Source: Actinophytocola gossypii
GTDB taxonomy: Bacteria > Actinomycetota > Actinomycetes > Mycobacteriales > Pseudonocardiaceae
Reading direction: 5' to 3'
DNA: 64,000 nt
NCBI RefSeq assembly: GCF_025165815.1
Contig: NZ_JAFFZE010000017.1
Span: 62,001 to 126,000, forward strand
Below the pieces are notes generated by a model that was not told the origin of the DNA, made no database searches, and was given only the letters and a program-made list of their open reading frames with translations. The position numbers and the translations under genes were made by a program. Positions 43,801 to 55,501 of the stretch are shown in pieces (within the stretch, counting starts at the first letter, position 1; the number at the start of each line of letters is the position of its first letter).

Positions 43801-44424
43801 ATGGACGTGCGTACCGTCGATCATCCGCTGGCCAAGGCTCGGCTGACCGTCATGCGGGACGCCCGCACGGACAACGCCACCTTCCGGGCGGCGCTGCACG
43901 AGCTGACCGTCATGCTCGTGTACGAGGCCATGCGGGACGCCGAGGTCCGCACCGAGCGGATCCACACGCCGGTCGCCCGCACCGACGGGTACTGGCTGGC
44001 CAATCCGCCACTACTGGTCCCGGTCCTGCGGGCCGGGCTCGGCATGGCCGACCAGGCGCACCGGCTCATTCCGGACGCGCAGATGGGCTTCGTCGGGCTC
44101 GCGCGCAACGAGGAGACCCTCGAGCCGACCCCGTACATGGAGTCGCTGCCCGCCTCGCTCGCCGGGCGGCCGGTGTTCGTGCTCGATCCGATGCTCGCCA
44201 CCGGCGGCTCGATGGAGTACACGATCCGGCTGCTCACCGACCGGGGCGCGACCGACGTGACCGCCGTGTGCGCGCTGGCGGCGCCGGAGGGGATCAAGCA
44301 CCTGGCCGAAGCCGGACTCCCCGTCCGGCTCGTCACGGCGAGTGTCGACGAGCGGCTCAACGACTCCGGCTTCATCGTGCCCGGCTTGGGTGACGCTGGG
44401 GACCGGCAGTACGGCGCCGTCTGA
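43801..44424 (+). CDS. upp: Uracil phosphoribosyltransferase
   Basis: A 207-residue enzyme making UMP from uracil and PRPP. Family segments: [32 protein letters not shown], the PRPP-binding loop [13 protein letters not shown], and the uracil-site C-terminus [16 protein letters not shown]. It takes uracil released by the phosphorylases. No ribosome-binding site; TACCGT at 43787-43792 is 8 nt before the ATG, so a leaderless transcript is likely. Confidence 0.96.
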   Translation: MDVRTVDHPLAKARLTVMRDARTDNATFRAALHELTVMLVYEAMRDAEVRTERIHTPVARTDGYWLANPPLLVPVLRAGLGMADQAHRLIPDAQMGFVGLARNEETLEPTPYMESLPASLAGRPVFVLDPMLATGGSMEYTIRLLTDRGATDVTAVCALAAPEGIKHLAEAGLPVRLVTASVDERLNDSGFIVPGLGDAGDRQYGAV

Positions 44425-44438
44425 GGCTCGTCCGGGTT

Positions 44439-44465
44439 GGTATCACGATGGTACCGTGGAGTGCA
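44439..44465 (+). promoter_or_regulatory. Palindromic operator overlapping the -10 of a toxin-antitoxin pair
   Basis: GGTATCA-CGA-TGGTACC (44439-44455; 6 of 7 arm bases match) overlaps TACCGT (44452-44457), which is 7 nt before the antitoxin ATG at 44465. This fits autorepression by the ribbon-helix-helix antitoxin. Confidence 0.55.
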
Positions 44466-44671
44466 TGGCGATGACTCTGCGGCTCTCGGACGAGGAGAAT
44501 CTCCACCTCGACGAACTGGCCGCCGCGGAAGGCCGGTCCAAGCAGGAGATCATGCGGCTGGCACTGGCCGACCGCTGGGCCCGGTTGCAGAAGGAACAAC
44601 AGTTGGCCGAGGTGCTCAGCCGCGTACTGCCGCGGTACCAGGGCTTACTCGAACGCATCGGAACCGCGTAA
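44465..44671 (+). CDS. Ribbon-helix-helix antitoxin (CopG-like)
   Basis: A 68-residue protein. MTLRLSDEENLHLDELAAAEGRSKQEIMRLALADRW is a standard RHH DNA-binding unit (strand TLRL, helices A and B). The short tail EVLSRVLPRYQGLLERIG could bind the toxin. ATG 44465 is preferred to a GTG three codons upstream because a -10 hexamer lies 7 nt before it. The partner toxin gene begins 31 nt downstream. Confidence 0.82.
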   Translation: MAMTLRLSDEENLHLDELAAAEGRSKQEIMRLALADRWARLQKEQQLAEVLSRVLPRYQGLLERIGTA

Positions 44672-44702
44672 ATCTGTCGGTGCGTAGTGGCATGATCGCC
44701 AA

Positions 44703-45092
44703 GTGATCATGTACCTGGACGCCAGCGACCTGCTCGTGCTGGCCGCTGCCGTCACCGGTGGCGACCTCGTGGTGCGCGACCTCGGCCTGCTCGACGCGGC
44801 CGCGCATCGCCCGCGGGCCACCGTGCTCGGCGTGCAGGCCTACGACACGCTGTGGCTCAAGGCCGCCGCGCTGCTCGACTCGATCGTCTGCACCCGCCCG
44901 CTCGCCGAGGGCAACTGGCGGCTCGGCTGGGTCGCGGCGGTCGCACTGTGCGACATGAACGGCTGGTGGGTCGACGCCGACGAGGACGAGGCGCTCGACC
45001 TGGTCCGCGAGGTCGGCCGGGGCACCGTCGGCGTGCCGGAGATGGCCGCGCGCCTGGAGGCGTGGGCCAAGCCGAAGGAGAGCGATCTCTGA
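44703..45092 (+). CDS. Doc/Fic-family toxin with altered catalytic motif
   Basis: A 129-residue death-on-curing-type protein: LVVRDLGLLDAAAHRPRATVLG and the active-site helix CTRPLAEGNWRLGWVAAVALCDMNG. Compared with Doc (HPFxDGNKR), the catalytic His is Arg and the Lys of GNKR is Trp, so it may have an altered or lost transferase activity, or follow an actinobacterial variant. GTG 44703 or ATG 44709 are possible starts. It follows the RHH antitoxin, as expected for a type II pair. Confidence 0.8.
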   Translation: MIMYLDASDLLVLAAAVTGGDLVVRDLGLLDAAAHRPRATVLGVQAYDTLWLKAAALLDSIVCTRPLAEGNWRLGWVAAVALCDMNGWWVDADEDEALDLVREVGRGTVGVPEMAARLEAWAKPKESDL

Positions 45093-45098
45093 GTCGAC

Positions 45099-45136
45099 TT
45101 GACCTGGAGTGCGCTCCAGCTTCTACCGTCGAAACG
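45099..45136 (+). promoter_or_regulatory. MerR-type promoter/operator with 19-bp spacer
   Basis: -35 TTGACC (45099-45104) and -10 TACCGT (45124-45129) are separated by 19 bp. The spacer holds the near-perfect dyad CTGGAGTGCGCTCCAG (45104-45119). This long-spacer geometry is the hallmark of promoters activated by MerR regulators. The -10 is 6 nt before the merR-like GTG. Confidence 0.8.
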
Positions 45137-45540
45137 TGACCTACGCGATCGCCGAGGCGGCCCACCGCAGCGGGCTGTCGATCGACACCCTCCGCTACTA
45201 CGAACGCATCAAGCTGATCGACCCACCCGCCCGCGACTCCGGCGGCCGGCGCGCCTACTCCGACGAGGACCTCGCCTGGCTGGGGTTCCTGACCAAACTC
45301 CGCACCACCGGCATGCCGATCCGGATGATGCGCGAGTACGCCAAGCTGCGCCACCAGGGCATGGCCAGTGCCGGGCGCCGCAAGCAGATCCTCGTCGAGC
45401 AGCGTGCCGAGGTGCTCGACCGGATCGCCGAGCTGAACGCCTGCCTGGACGTGCTGAACCACAAGATCGCCAACTACGAGCAGTGCGAGCGCGACCTCAG
45501 CGCCAAGGTTCCCGACCTGCTGGCGGAGCGGACGGCGTGA
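45136..45540 (+). CDS. MerR-family transcriptional regulator
   Basis: A 134-residue regulator. The winged-helix part (TYAIAEAAHRSGLSIDTLRYYERIKLIDPPARDSGGRRAYSDEDL) is followed by FLTKLRTTGMPIRMMREYAKL and a dimerisation helix LVEQRAEVLDRIAELNACLDVLNHKI, closest to the AdhR/NmlR-like group responding to aldehydes or electrophiles. Only one tail Cys cluster residue is visible (YEQCERDL). GTG 45136 is chosen since it lies 6 nt after the -10 of its own MerR-type promoter. Autoregulation is expected; another target may be the flavodoxin-like gene at 45989. Confidence 0.9.
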   Translation: MTYAIAEAAHRSGLSIDTLRYYERIKLIDPPARDSGGRRAYSDEDLAWLGFLTKLRTTGMPIRMMREYAKLRHQGMASAGRRKQILVEQRAEVLDRIAELNACLDVLNHKIANYEQCERDLSAKVPDLLAERTA

Positions 45541-45578
45541 CGATGCCATGACGGCGGCCACCCGCATGCGCATCGGCC

Positions 45579-45990
45579 ATGAGGAACCGGTGTGTGGTGG
45601 CCGCGGTGGTCGCGGCCGTGGTGCTGTCGTCCGCGTGCGGAACCGAGGTGACGGGCCGGGCGTCGTCTTCCCGGCCGGGTCGACGGCCAACGACACGCGG
45701 TCGGCGCTGGCGATGCACTACCAGCGCGTGCTCAGCCAGTTCGACGGCCGGAACCCACGGATCGACCTCGGCGACCAGACCGGCACGCCGGACACGATCA
45801 TGCGCCAGGGCGCGCGGACCACCGCGGAGCCGGCGGGCCCGTGCCCCCCGGAGGTCACCGCCGTCTACCTCGTCGCGATCAAGTACCCCGGCGACAACGG
45901 GTGCTACATCCTCGAGGTCCGGGCGTCCCAGAACGTACCGAACGCCGTCCCGGAGGAGCACCTGGCGAAGATCATCGGTAGCTTCGGGTC
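45579..45990 (+). pseudogene. Lipoprotein gene interrupted by a frameshift
   Basis: The frame from ATG 45579 encodes a good lipoprotein signal (NRCVVAAVVAAVVLSSACGTE) and then degenerates into Arg-rich sequence after about residue 30. From about 45655 the neighbouring frame encodes a plausible secreted domain (FPAGSTANDTRSALAMHYQR, LEVRASQNVPNAVPEEHLAKI). One frameshift near 45655-45672 would restore a ~135-residue lipoprotein. Either a true lesion or a sequencing error. The end runs into the convergent gene at 45989. Confidence 0.5.
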
Positions 45991-46441
45991 AGCTGACCAG
46001 GCCGGCGGCGACCGTCGCGCCCAGCTCCCAGCAGGCCTGGAGGTCCTGTGTGGACGGCTCGCCGGTGGCGGTCACGTGCTCGGTCGCCTTCCGCCAGCCA
46101 AGGCCGGTGGTGATCGACTCGATGCCGCGGATCGCGCCGGTGGTGTCGTTGTTGCCGTGCACGTACAGGCCGAACGGCCGGCCGCGGGTGGCGTCCAGGC
46201 ACGGGTAGTACGCCAGGTCGAAGAACACCTTGAGCGCGCCGGACATCATGCCGAGGTTCGCCGGCGTGCCGAGGACGTAGGCGTCGGCGGCGAGCGCGTC
46301 GGACACCGACGCCGACAGCGCGGGCCGCCGCACCACGTCGACGCCATCGATCTCGTCGGTCGTCGCCCCGGCCACCACGGCCTCGAACATCGCCTGCGTG
46401 TTCGGTGACGGGGTGTGGTGCACGATCAGCAGCGTCGGCAT
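45989..46441 (-). CDS. Flavodoxin-family NAD(P)H-dependent oxidoreductase
   Basis: A 150-residue FMN-binding protein: TLLIVHHTPSPNTQAMFEAV (phosphate loop), DAYVLGTPANLGMMSGALKVFFDLAYYPC (flavin site) and GLYVHGNNDTTGAIRGIESI. It is of the WrbA/flavodoxin-like group that reduces quinones or other small molecules. The start overlaps the phosphosugar mutase stop by 4 nt, so it is last in the deoD-pmmB operon. Confidence 0.87.
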   Translation of the reverse strand: MPTLLIVHHTPSPNTQAMFEAVVAGATTDEIDGVDVVRRPALSASVSDALAADAYVLGTPANLGMMSGALKVFFDLAYYPCLDATRGRPFGLYVHGNNDTTGAIRGIESITTGLGWRKATEHVTATGEPSTQDLQACWELGATVAAGLVS

Positions 46442-48078
46442 CACGCCTCCAGCAGCGCGGTGATCTCGGTGCGCAGGGCGGTCATGCGCTCGGTGGCCCT
46501 GGCGCGGGCCGTCGCGAGGTCGTCGGTCGGGGGCTCGACGATCTCCAGGTACGCCTTGACCTTCGGCTCGGTGCCGGAGGGGCGGACGATCACCCGCAGG
46601 CCGTCGCCGCGCAGGCGGAGGATGTCGGGGGCCGGGTCGTCCCGGTCCACCGCCGCGCCGCCCAGGGTGGCCGGCGGCGAGGCGCGGAGGGCGGCGACGA
46701 CCGGGGCGGCCAGCGACGCGTCGGCGAAGCGCAGCGAGACCTGGTCGGTCAGGTGCACGCCGTGGGTGCGGGCGAGGTCGTCGAGGGCGTCCGGGAGTGT
46801 GCGGCCGGCGGCCTTCAGCGTCGCCGCCAGGTCGCAGGCGAGCACGGCGGCGGAGATGCCGTCCTTGTCCCGCACGAAGTCCGGGTCGACGCAGAGGCCG
46901 AGTGCCTCCTCGTAGGCGAACACCAGCCCGTCGCCGGCGCGGGCCAGCCACTTGAAGCCGGTCAGCGTCTCGGCGTGCCGGGCGCCGTGCGCTGCCGCGA
47001 CCAGGCCGAGCATCGACGACGACACGATCGTGGTGGCCACCAACGGATCTGGATGCTCCACAGTATCCAGAGTGGACAGCACGTGCGCGCCGAGGAGCAC
47101 ACCGGTCTCGTCGCCACGCAGCATCCGCCAGCCGTCGGGGAAGCGGACGCCCAGCGCGCAGCGGTCGGCGTCCGGGTCGAGCGCGATCGCGAGGTCGGCG
47201 CCTGCCGACTCGGCGGCGGCCAGCAGCAGGTCGGACGCACCGGGTTCCTCGGGGTTCGGGAACGTGACGGTCGGGAAGTCCGGGTCCGGCTCGGCCTGTT
47301 CCGGCACCAGCGAGACGTCGGTGAACCCGGCCGCGCCCAGGGCGTCCAGCGCGGTCGCGCCACCGACGCCGTGCATCGGGGTGAGCACCACCCGGAGGTC
47401 ACGCGCCGTGCCTCGGGGGAGAGTGGCCACCCGGTCGAGGTATCCCGACAGGTCGGTCACCGGCACGGCACCTGGCGCGGTGGGCACCATCCTGGCCGGC
47501 GGCGCGTCCCGGATGCCGGCCTCGATGAGCCGGTCGTCCGGAGGCGCGATCTGCGCGCCGTCGCCGGTGTAGACCTTGTACCCGTTGTCCGCCGGTGGAT
47601 TGTGCGACGCGGTGACCTGGATCCCGGCGACCGCGCCGAGCGCGCGCACCAGGAACGCGGTCACCGGCGTCGGCAGCGGGTCCGGCAGCGTCCGTACGGT
47701 GAACCCGGCCGCGACCAGCACCTCGGCCGCGGCGGCGGCGAACCCGGCCGACCCGTGCCGCGCGTCCCGGCCGACGACGACCGTGCCGCCGGCGTGGCCC
47801 AGGTGCCGCAGCCACGCCGCCACTCCGGCGGTGGCCCGGACGACGACGGCCCGGTTCATCCCGTTCGACCCGGCCCGCACCGGTCCGCGGAGCCCGGCGG
47901 TACCGAACGTGAGCGTCCCGTTCATCCGATCGGTGACTTCGTCCACCGCACCGGGGACGCCGCCCATCGCCTGGGCCACCACCCGCTGCAGCTCGGCCTT
48001 CGTGTCCGGATCCGGGTCGTCCGCCATCCACCGGAACGCCCGGTCCCGCAGTTCGGCGGCGAGGCTCGCTGTGTTCAC
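46441..48078 (-). CDS. pmmB: Phospho-sugar mutase (phosphomannomutase/phosphopentomutase type)
   Basis: A 545-residue alpha-D-phosphohexomutase-superfamily enzyme. Active-site Ser loop TASHNPPADNGYKVY, metal loop DPDADRCALGV, sugar-specificity loop FAYEEALGLCVD and phosphate-binding RPSGTEPKVKAY are all present. It is a counterpart of mycobacterial PmmB. Its place after purine nucleoside phosphorylase suggests it interconverts (deoxy)ribose 1- and 5-phosphate. GTG 48078 is used (GGAGGAG upstream); an ATG at 48165, overlapping the deoD stop, would add 29 low-complexity residues and is the alternative. Confidence 0.92.
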   Translation of the reverse strand: MNTASLAAELRDRAFRWMADDPDPDTKAELQRVVAQAMGGVPGAVDEVTDRMNGTLTFGTAGLRGPVRAGSNGMNRAVVVRATAGVAAWLRHLGHAGGTVVVGRDARHGSAGFAAAAAEVLVAAGFTVRTLPDPLPTPVTAFLVRALGAVAGIQVTASHNPPADNGYKVYTGDGAQIAPPDDRLIEAGIRDAPPARMVPTAPGAVPVTDLSGYLDRVATLPRGTARDLRVVLTPMHGVGGATALDALGAAGFTDVSLVPEQAEPDPDFPTVTFPNPEEPGASDLLLAAAESAGADLAIALDPDADRCALGVRFPDGWRMLRGDETGVLLGAHVLSTLDTVEHPDPLVATTIVSSSMLGLVAAAHGARHAETLTGFKWLARAGDGLVFAYEEALGLCVDPDFVRDKDGISAAVLACDLAATLKAAGRTLPDALDDLARTHGVHLTDQVSLRFADASLAAPVVAALRASPPATLGGAAVDRDDPAPDILRLRGDGLRVIVRPSGTEPKVKAYLEIVEPPTDDLATARARATERMTALRTEITALLEA

Positions 48079-48161
48079 GGTTCGCTGCGCTCCTCCGCTA
48101 CCCGCCGGTTTCCCTCCTGCGCTGCTCGTCAGTCCAGCCGGCGGACGCTCCGTCGCTCCGC

Positions 48162-48977
48162 TCATGCGCGCTCCACCAGCGCGTGCAGCAGCCGGCCCAT
48201 GCGGTTGGCGGCGGCGCGGCCCGCCTCCAGGACCTCCTCGTGGTTCAGCGGTTCGCCGGTGACGCCGGCGGCGAGGTTGGTCACCAGCGACAGGCCGAAG
48301 ACCTCCGCGCCCGCCGCGCGCGCCGCGATCGCCTCCAGCACCGTCGACATGCCGACCAGGTCCGCGCCCATCGTGCGCAGCATGCGGATCTCCGCCGGGG
48401 TCTCGAAGTGCGGGCCGGGCAGGCCCGCGTACACGCCCTCGACCAGCGACGGGTCGATCTCCCTGGCCAGGGCGCGCAGGCGGGGCGAGTACAGGTCGGT
48501 CAGGTCGACGAAACGGGCGCCGACCAGCGGTGACGTCGCCGTCAGGTTCAGGTGGTCGCTGATCAGCACCGGCGAGCCGACCGGGATGCCGTCGCGCAGA
48601 CACCCGGCGGCGTTCGTCAGGACGACCGTCCGGCAGCCGGCCGCGGCCACCGTGCGCACGCCGTGCACCACCGACGCGACGCCTCGGCCCTCGTACCCGT
48701 GCGTGCGGCCGAGCAGGACCAGCACCCGCCGGCCCCCGATCCGCAGTGACCGGACCGTTCCGCCGTGGCCGGCGGCGGTCGGCGCGGCGAAGCCGGGCAG
48801 CTCGGCCATCGGCACCTCGACGTCCGCCGCGCCCAGTTCGTCGGCCGCCGGGCGCCACCCGGAGCCGAGGACGACGGCCACGTCGTGGGCCTCCTCGCCG
48901 GTGCGGGTCAGCAGCGTCCTCGCGGCCTCCTCCGCCAGTGCCTGCGGGTCCAGCTGATCGTTCACGGTCTCAGTCAC
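48162..48977 (-). CDS. deoD: Purine-nucleoside phosphorylase
   Basis: A 271-residue trimeric-type phosphorylase that splits inosine or guanosine to base and ribose 1-phosphate. Conserved parts: [14 protein letters not shown], the phosphate site [21 protein letters not shown], and [20 protein letters not shown] followed by [11 protein letters not shown] and SLVTNLAAG with the purine-binding Asn. It receives inosine from adenosine deaminase. GTG start without strong ribosome-binding site; a second in-frame GTG lies at 48966-48968. Gene order with the mutase matches mycobacteria (deoD-pmmB). Confidence 0.94.
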   Translation of the reverse strand: MTETVNDQLDPQALAEEAARTLLTRTGEEAHDVAVVLGSGWRPAADELGAADVEVPMAELPGFAAPTAAGHGGTVRSLRIGGRRVLVLLGRTHGYEGRGVASVVHGVRTVAAAGCRTVVLTNAAGCLRDGIPVGSPVLISDHLNLTATSPLVGARFVDLTDLYSPRLRALAREIDPSLVEGVYAGLPGPHFETPAEIRMLRTMGADLVGMSTVLEAIAARAAGAEVFGLSLVTNLAAGVTGEPLNHEEVLEAGRAAANRMGRLLHALVERA

Positions 48978-49017
48978 GCCGCGAGCGTAGCCGCGCCGGG
49001 AACGTGGGACTCGCGGG

Positions 49018-50823
49018 TCAGCCGGTGACCTGGAAGGTGGGGATCAGGCGCTCGAACAGTTCGCGGCGTCCGGTGTCCTCCTGGTCGACGGGGACGGTCA
49101 CGCTGACCACCCAGAGATCGTCGCGGAGCGGGTAGAGGTTCGCGAACGTGACGCGGTTGAGGTTGCCGGCGGACGGGACGTCCGGGGCGAGGTCCTCGGC
49201 GTCCACGCGGGTGCGGTACGTGAGCTGCTGCGCCTGCTCGGGGCCCTCGCCGATGTTCCGCGTCTCGATGCGGTTGACCGGCTCGTACGCGACGTTCTCC
49301 CGGTCGGCGAGGTCGTCCACGTACTCCTCGATGTCCTGGTCGGGGTAGAACCCGGCGAACCGCTCGATCGTCAGGGTCCTGGTGCCGTTCGGGGAGACCA
49401 GGTACACCCGCGTGCTGGTCAGCCCGTCGACGTCGCGTTCCTCGACGAACCGGGACCAGTCCGCCGGCGCGCGCACCACGTAGCTGCCGCCCTGCGCGCC
49501 GTTGACCGTGGCCGCGTCGCCCGTCCAGTCGACCAGCTCCGCCTCGGCCGATGGCTCCGGGGCCGGCACGGATGTCGACGCGCGGGTGCGGTCCGGCGGC
49601 AGCACCGGCTCACCGCCCACCACCCGCGCGAGTGCGAACCCGCCGCTCGCCGCGCCGGCGAACAGGAGCACCGCCACCAGCGCGAGCGCCGCCGACGCCA
49701 GCGCGCCCCGCCGCCCGGCCGTCCGGCGCGGACGCGGCGGAGTGAACGGCAGCGGGCCCGGCGCGGCCGCCAGCTCCGGGGCCGACGACTCCGAAGGTGC
49801 CGAAGGTGCCGGTTCCGGCACGGCCGTGCGCTCGGGAGCGAACGGTGGCGAGGACGCCGGGTCCGGCTCGGCCGCGAGTGGTGCCGACGGCTGCGACGCG
49901 TCGACCGGCTCGTTGACCCCGGTTGGGCTGTCGTCGCCGTCGGAGCCGTCCAGGCGGCGCAGGATCTCGGCCGACAGCAGCGGTGTCGACGGGGGCGGCA
50001 GCAGGGGGTGCAAACGATTGCGTACCTCGGTGAGCGTCAGCCGGTCCGCCGGCTCCTTGACCATCAGGCCCGTGATGACCTCGGCCAACGGCCCGTCCGA
50101 CGGACGCGGTACCTCGCCGTGCACGACCTGGTTGATCGTCGCCAGCACCGCCCCGCTCGCGTCGTACGGCGGGTTGCCCTCGACCACCGCGAACAGCGTC
50201 GCGCCGAGGCCCCACAGGTCCGCCGCGGGTGTCACCTCCCGCCCGGCCGCCACCTCCGGCGCGATGTAGCACGGCGAGCCGAGCATGATCCCGGTCCGCG
50301 TGATCGTCTTCTCCGACACGTTCCGCGCGATGCCGAAGTCGGTCAGCTTCACCCGCCCGTCGCCGCCGACCAGCACGTTCCCCGGCTTCACGTCCCGGTG
50401 CGTGATGCCCTCCTGGTGCGCGGCGGCGAGCCCGGCGGCCACCGCGTCGCCGATCGCGGCCGCCATCGGCACCGGCAGCGGGCCGAGCGCGCGGGTCAGC
50501 TCCGCCACGCTGTACGCCGGCATGTACTCGGTGACCACGAACGGCTCGCCGCCCTCGCGCGCCACGTCGTGCAGGGTGATCACGTTCGAATGCGACAGGG
50601 CGGCGATCGCCCTGGCCTCGCGCAGGGTCCGCTCGCGCAGCTCGTCGGCCTCCGCGTCGGGAATGCCGGGCGGCAGCAGGACCTCCTTCACCGCCACCGG
50701 ACGGCGCAGGAACTCGTCGTAGGCCTCCCAGACGATCCCCATCGAGCCCTGTCCGAGCCGCCGCCGCAACCGGTACCGGCCGGCGACCAGACGATCGGGA
50801 GTGGCTTGGGACACGGCGACCAT
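49018..50823 (-). CDS. Membrane Ser/Thr protein kinase (STPK)
   Basis: A 601-residue Hanks-type kinase. Kinase domain ~18-270: [13 protein letters not shown] (P-loop), AVKEV (Lys), HRDVKPGN (catalytic loop, about 141-148, an RD kinase), DFGIARN and [10 protein letters not shown] Pro/Ala/Ser-rich juxtamembrane region leads to one membrane helix (~370-395, [18 protein letters not shown]), then an extracellular domain of ~195 residues with no PASTA repeats that I recognise. ATG 50823 is the first codon giving the usual kinase start. It is divergent from mutA with 59 bp between starts. Signal and substrates are unknown. Confidence 0.93.
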   Translation of the reverse strand: MVAVSQATPDRLVAGRYRLRRRLGQGSMGIVWEAYDEFLRRPVAVKEVLLPPGIPDAEADELRERTLREARAIAALSHSNVITLHDVAREGGEPFVVTEYMPAYSVAELTRALGPLPVPMAAAIGDAVAAGLAAAHQEGITHRDVKPGNVLVGGDGRVKLTDFGIARNVSEKTITRTGIMLGSPCYIAPEVAAGREVTPAADLWGLGATLFAVVEGNPPYDASGAVLATINQVVHGEVPRPSDGPLAEVITGLMVKEPADRLTLTEVRNRLHPLLPPPSTPLLSAEILRRLDGSDGDDSPTGVNEPVDASQPSAPLAAEPDPASSPPFAPERTAVPEPAPSAPSESSAPELAAAPGPLPFTPPRPRRTAGRRGALASAALALVAVLLFAGAASGGFALARVVGGEPVLPPDRTRASTSVPAPEPSAEAELVDWTGDAATVNGAQGGSYVVRAPADWSRFVEERDVDGLTSTRVYLVSPNGTRTLTIERFAGFYPDQDIEEYVDDLADRENVAYEPVNRIETRNIGEGPEQAQQLTYRTRVDAEDLAPDVPSAGNLNRVTFANLYPLRDDLWVVSVTVPVDQEDTGRRELFERLIPTFQVTG

Positions 50824-50868
50824 TGTGCGGCATTCACCACAACCACAGGTGCGAACCCGGCGGGTACG

Positions 50869-50883
50869 TAGCATCCTCGGGTA
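50869..50883 (+). promoter_or_regulatory. -10 element for a leaderless mutA transcript
   Basis: TAGCAT (50869-50874) is 8 nt before the mutA ATG, and no ribosome-binding site is seen. It lies in the 59-bp divergent region shared with the kinase gene. Confidence 0.4.
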
Positions 50884-52321
50884 TGCGACTGGCCTCGGAG
50901 TTCCCGGAAGCGACCAGGGACCAGTGGCGCGCGCTGGTCGGCGGCGTGCTGCGCAAGTCCGGAGTGGACGCCGACAGCCTCGGACAGCCCGTGGAGGCCG
51001 CGCTCGCCGGCCCGACCTACGACGGCTTCGACCTCGCCCCGCTCTACACCGCCGACGACCCGGCGCCGCCCGCCGGCTACCCCGGGCTCCCGCCGCACGT
51101 GCGCGGCGGCACCCCCGACGGCCGGGTCCTCGACGGCTGGGACGTCCGCCAGCGCCACGCCCACCCGGATCCGGACGTCAGCCGCCGCGCGATCCTCGCC
51201 GACCTGGAGCACGGCGCCACCTCGCTCTGGCTGGCCGTCGGCGCCGCCGGGCTCCCGGTCGACGCCCTCGGCGACGTGCTCGCCGACGTCCACCTCGACC
51301 TCGCCCCGGTCACCCTCGACGCCGGCGCGGACCTCGCCCGGGCCGCGGCCGCGCTGCTCGACGTGCACACCGACCGCGGCGTGCTGGCCGGCGAGGTCCG
51401 CGGCAACCTCGGCGCCGACCCGATCGGCCTGCGCGCCCGCACCGGCACGGCCCCCGACCTCGACACGACCACCGCGCTCGCCGGGCGCGTGGCGGGCCGG
51501 TACCCGAAGCTCCGCGCGGTCGTCGTCGACGCCCTGCCGTACCACGAGGCCGGCTCGTCGGACGGCCAGGAGCTGGGCTGCGCGCTCGCCACCACCGTCG
51601 CCTACCTGCGCGCGCTGACCGACGCCGGCCTGGACGTCGACACCGCCGTCGCCCAGGTCGAACTCCGCCTGGCCGCCACCGCCGACCAGTTCGCCACGAT
51701 CGCGAAGTTCCGCGCCGCGCGCCGGCTGGTGGCGCGGGTGACCGAGGTGTGCGGGGCGCGGGTGCGGGCCGTTCCGCAGCACGCGGTGACCTCATCGACG
51801 ATGATGACCAGGCGCGACCCGTGGGTGAACATGCTGCGTACCACGGTCGCCTGTTTCGCCGCGGGCGCGGGCGGCGCGGACGCGGTGACCGTGCAGCCGT
51901 TCGACGCCGCCATCGGCCTGCCGGACGCCTTCGCCAGGCGGATCGCGCGCAACACCCAGTCGATCCTGATCGAGGAGTCCAAAGTGGCCGGCGTGATCGA
52001 CCCGGCGGGCGGCTCCTGGTACGTCGAGCGGCACACCGACGAGCTGGCTCGCGCCGGCTGGGCCGTGTTCACCGAGATCGAGCGGGCAGGCGGCATCCTC
52101 GCCGCCCTGGACAACGGCCTGGTCGACGAACGGCTCGCGGCGACCCGCACGGCCCGTACCGCCCGGTTCGCCGCCGGCGAGGAGTCGATCACCGGCGTCA
52201 CCGTGTTCCCGAACCCGGACGAGCAGCCCCTGGTCCGCCAGGAGGCCCCACCCGTGCCGAGCGGCGGCCTGCCGAGGGTCCGGTACGCCGAGCCGTTCGA
52301 GGCGAAGCTGGAGGCCGAGGC

Positions 52322-52325
<4 letters not shown>
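50883..52325 (+). CDS. mutA: Methylmalonyl-CoA mutase small subunit, short form
   Basis: A 480-residue protein similar to the TIM-barrel part of Mut[94 protein letters not shown]. Typical MutA proteins have ~615-640 residues with a C-terminal B12-like domain; this one ends at [14 protein letters not shown], where that domain would start. The small subunit does not bind cobalamin, so loss of the domain may be tolerated. It overlaps mutB by 4 nt. Confidence 0.92.
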
Positions 52326-54496
<2,171 letters not shown>

Positions 54497-54513
54497 GCGG
54501 ATGGACTGAGCGA

Positions 54514-55500
54514 ATGGACGTCGAGCAGTACGTCTCGGGCGTGCTCGCCGGCGACCGGGCGATCCTGGCCAGGGCGATCACGCTCGTAGAGTCCCGCCGG
54601 GCCGACCACCGCGAGCTCGCCCAGCGGCTGCTCGTGCAGCTGCTGCCGCACGCGGGGAACGCGCACCGGGTCGGCGTCACCGGCGTGCCGGGGGTCGGCA
54701 AGTCGACGTTCATCGACGCGCTCGGCTCGACGCTGACCGAGGCCGGGCACCGGGTCGCGGTGCTCGCCGTGGACCCGTCGTCGACCCGTACCGGCGGCTC
54801 GATCCTGGGCGACAAGACGCGGATGGCGCGGCTCGCGGTCGACCCGGCGGCGTTCGTCCGGCCGTCACCGACCTCCGGCACGCTGGGCGGGGTCGCCCGC
54901 GCGACCCGCGAGACGATCGTGCTGATGGAGGCGGCCGGCCACGACGTGGTGCTGGTGGAGACCGTCGGCGTCGGCCAGTCGGAGATCGCGGTGGCCGGCA
55001 TGGTCGACTGCTTCCTGCTGCTGACCCTCGCGCGCACCGGTGACCAGCTGCAGGGCATCAAGAAGGGCGTGCTGGAGCTGGCGGACGTGATCGCGGTGAA
55101 CAAGGCCGACGGCGACCACGAGGTCCCGGCCCGCCGCGCCGCCCGCGAGCTGTCCGGCGCGCTGCGGCTGCTGCGCGGCGCGGAGACGAGCTGGAAGACC
55201 CCGGTGCTGACCTGTAGCGGGCAGACCGGCGCCGGCCTGGATACGCTGTGGGAGCAGGTCGAGCTGCACCACCGCACGATGACCGAGTCGGGCGAGCTGG
55301 CTGCCAGGCGCCGGCGTCAGCAGGTCGACTGGACCTGGGCGATGGTGCGGGACACGCTGCTCACCCGCCTGCACGAGCATCCCGAGGTCCGCGCGCTGAC
55401 CCCCGAGCTGGAGCGCGCGGTCGCCGACGGCGAGCTGACCCCGACCCTCGCCGCGCGGCGGATACTCGAGGTGTTCACCAACTCACCGACCGCTGACTAA
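54514..55500 (+). CDS. meaB: Methylmalonyl-CoA mutase-associated GTPase MeaB
   Basis: A 328-residue G3E-family GTPase that protects and reloads the mutase with intact cofactor. Walker A GVTGVPGVGKSTF (about residue 55), switch region AVDPSSTRTGGSILGDKTRM, Walker B VLVETVGVGQSE and the guanine-specificity NKADG are present. Residues after 270 form the dimerisation arm. It is in one operon with mutA and mutB, the usual arrangement. Confidence 0.96.
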   Translation: MDVEQYVSGVLAGDRAILARAITLVESRRADHRELAQRLLVQLLPHAGNAHRVGVTGVPGVGKSTFIDALGSTLTEAGHRVAVLAVDPSSTRTGGSILGDKTRMARLAVDPAAFVRPSPTSGTLGGVARATRETIVLMEAAGHDVVLVETVGVGQSEIAVAGMVDCFLLLTLARTGDQLQGIKKGVLELADVIAVNKADGDHEVPARRAARELSGALRLLRGAETSWKTPVLTCSGQTGAGLDTLWEQVELHHRTMTESGELAARRRRQQVDWTWAMVRDTLLTRLHEHPEVRALTPELERAVADGELTPTLAARRILEVFTNSPTAD

Positions 55501-55501
55501 C

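Noticed and set aside
45548-46408. Single + strand open frame covering the lipoprotein remnant and running through the flavodoxin gene
   Set aside because: Its N-terminus is not protein-like, and its second half is antisense to the well supported flavodoxin-family gene. A frameshifted lipoprotein explains the coding part better.
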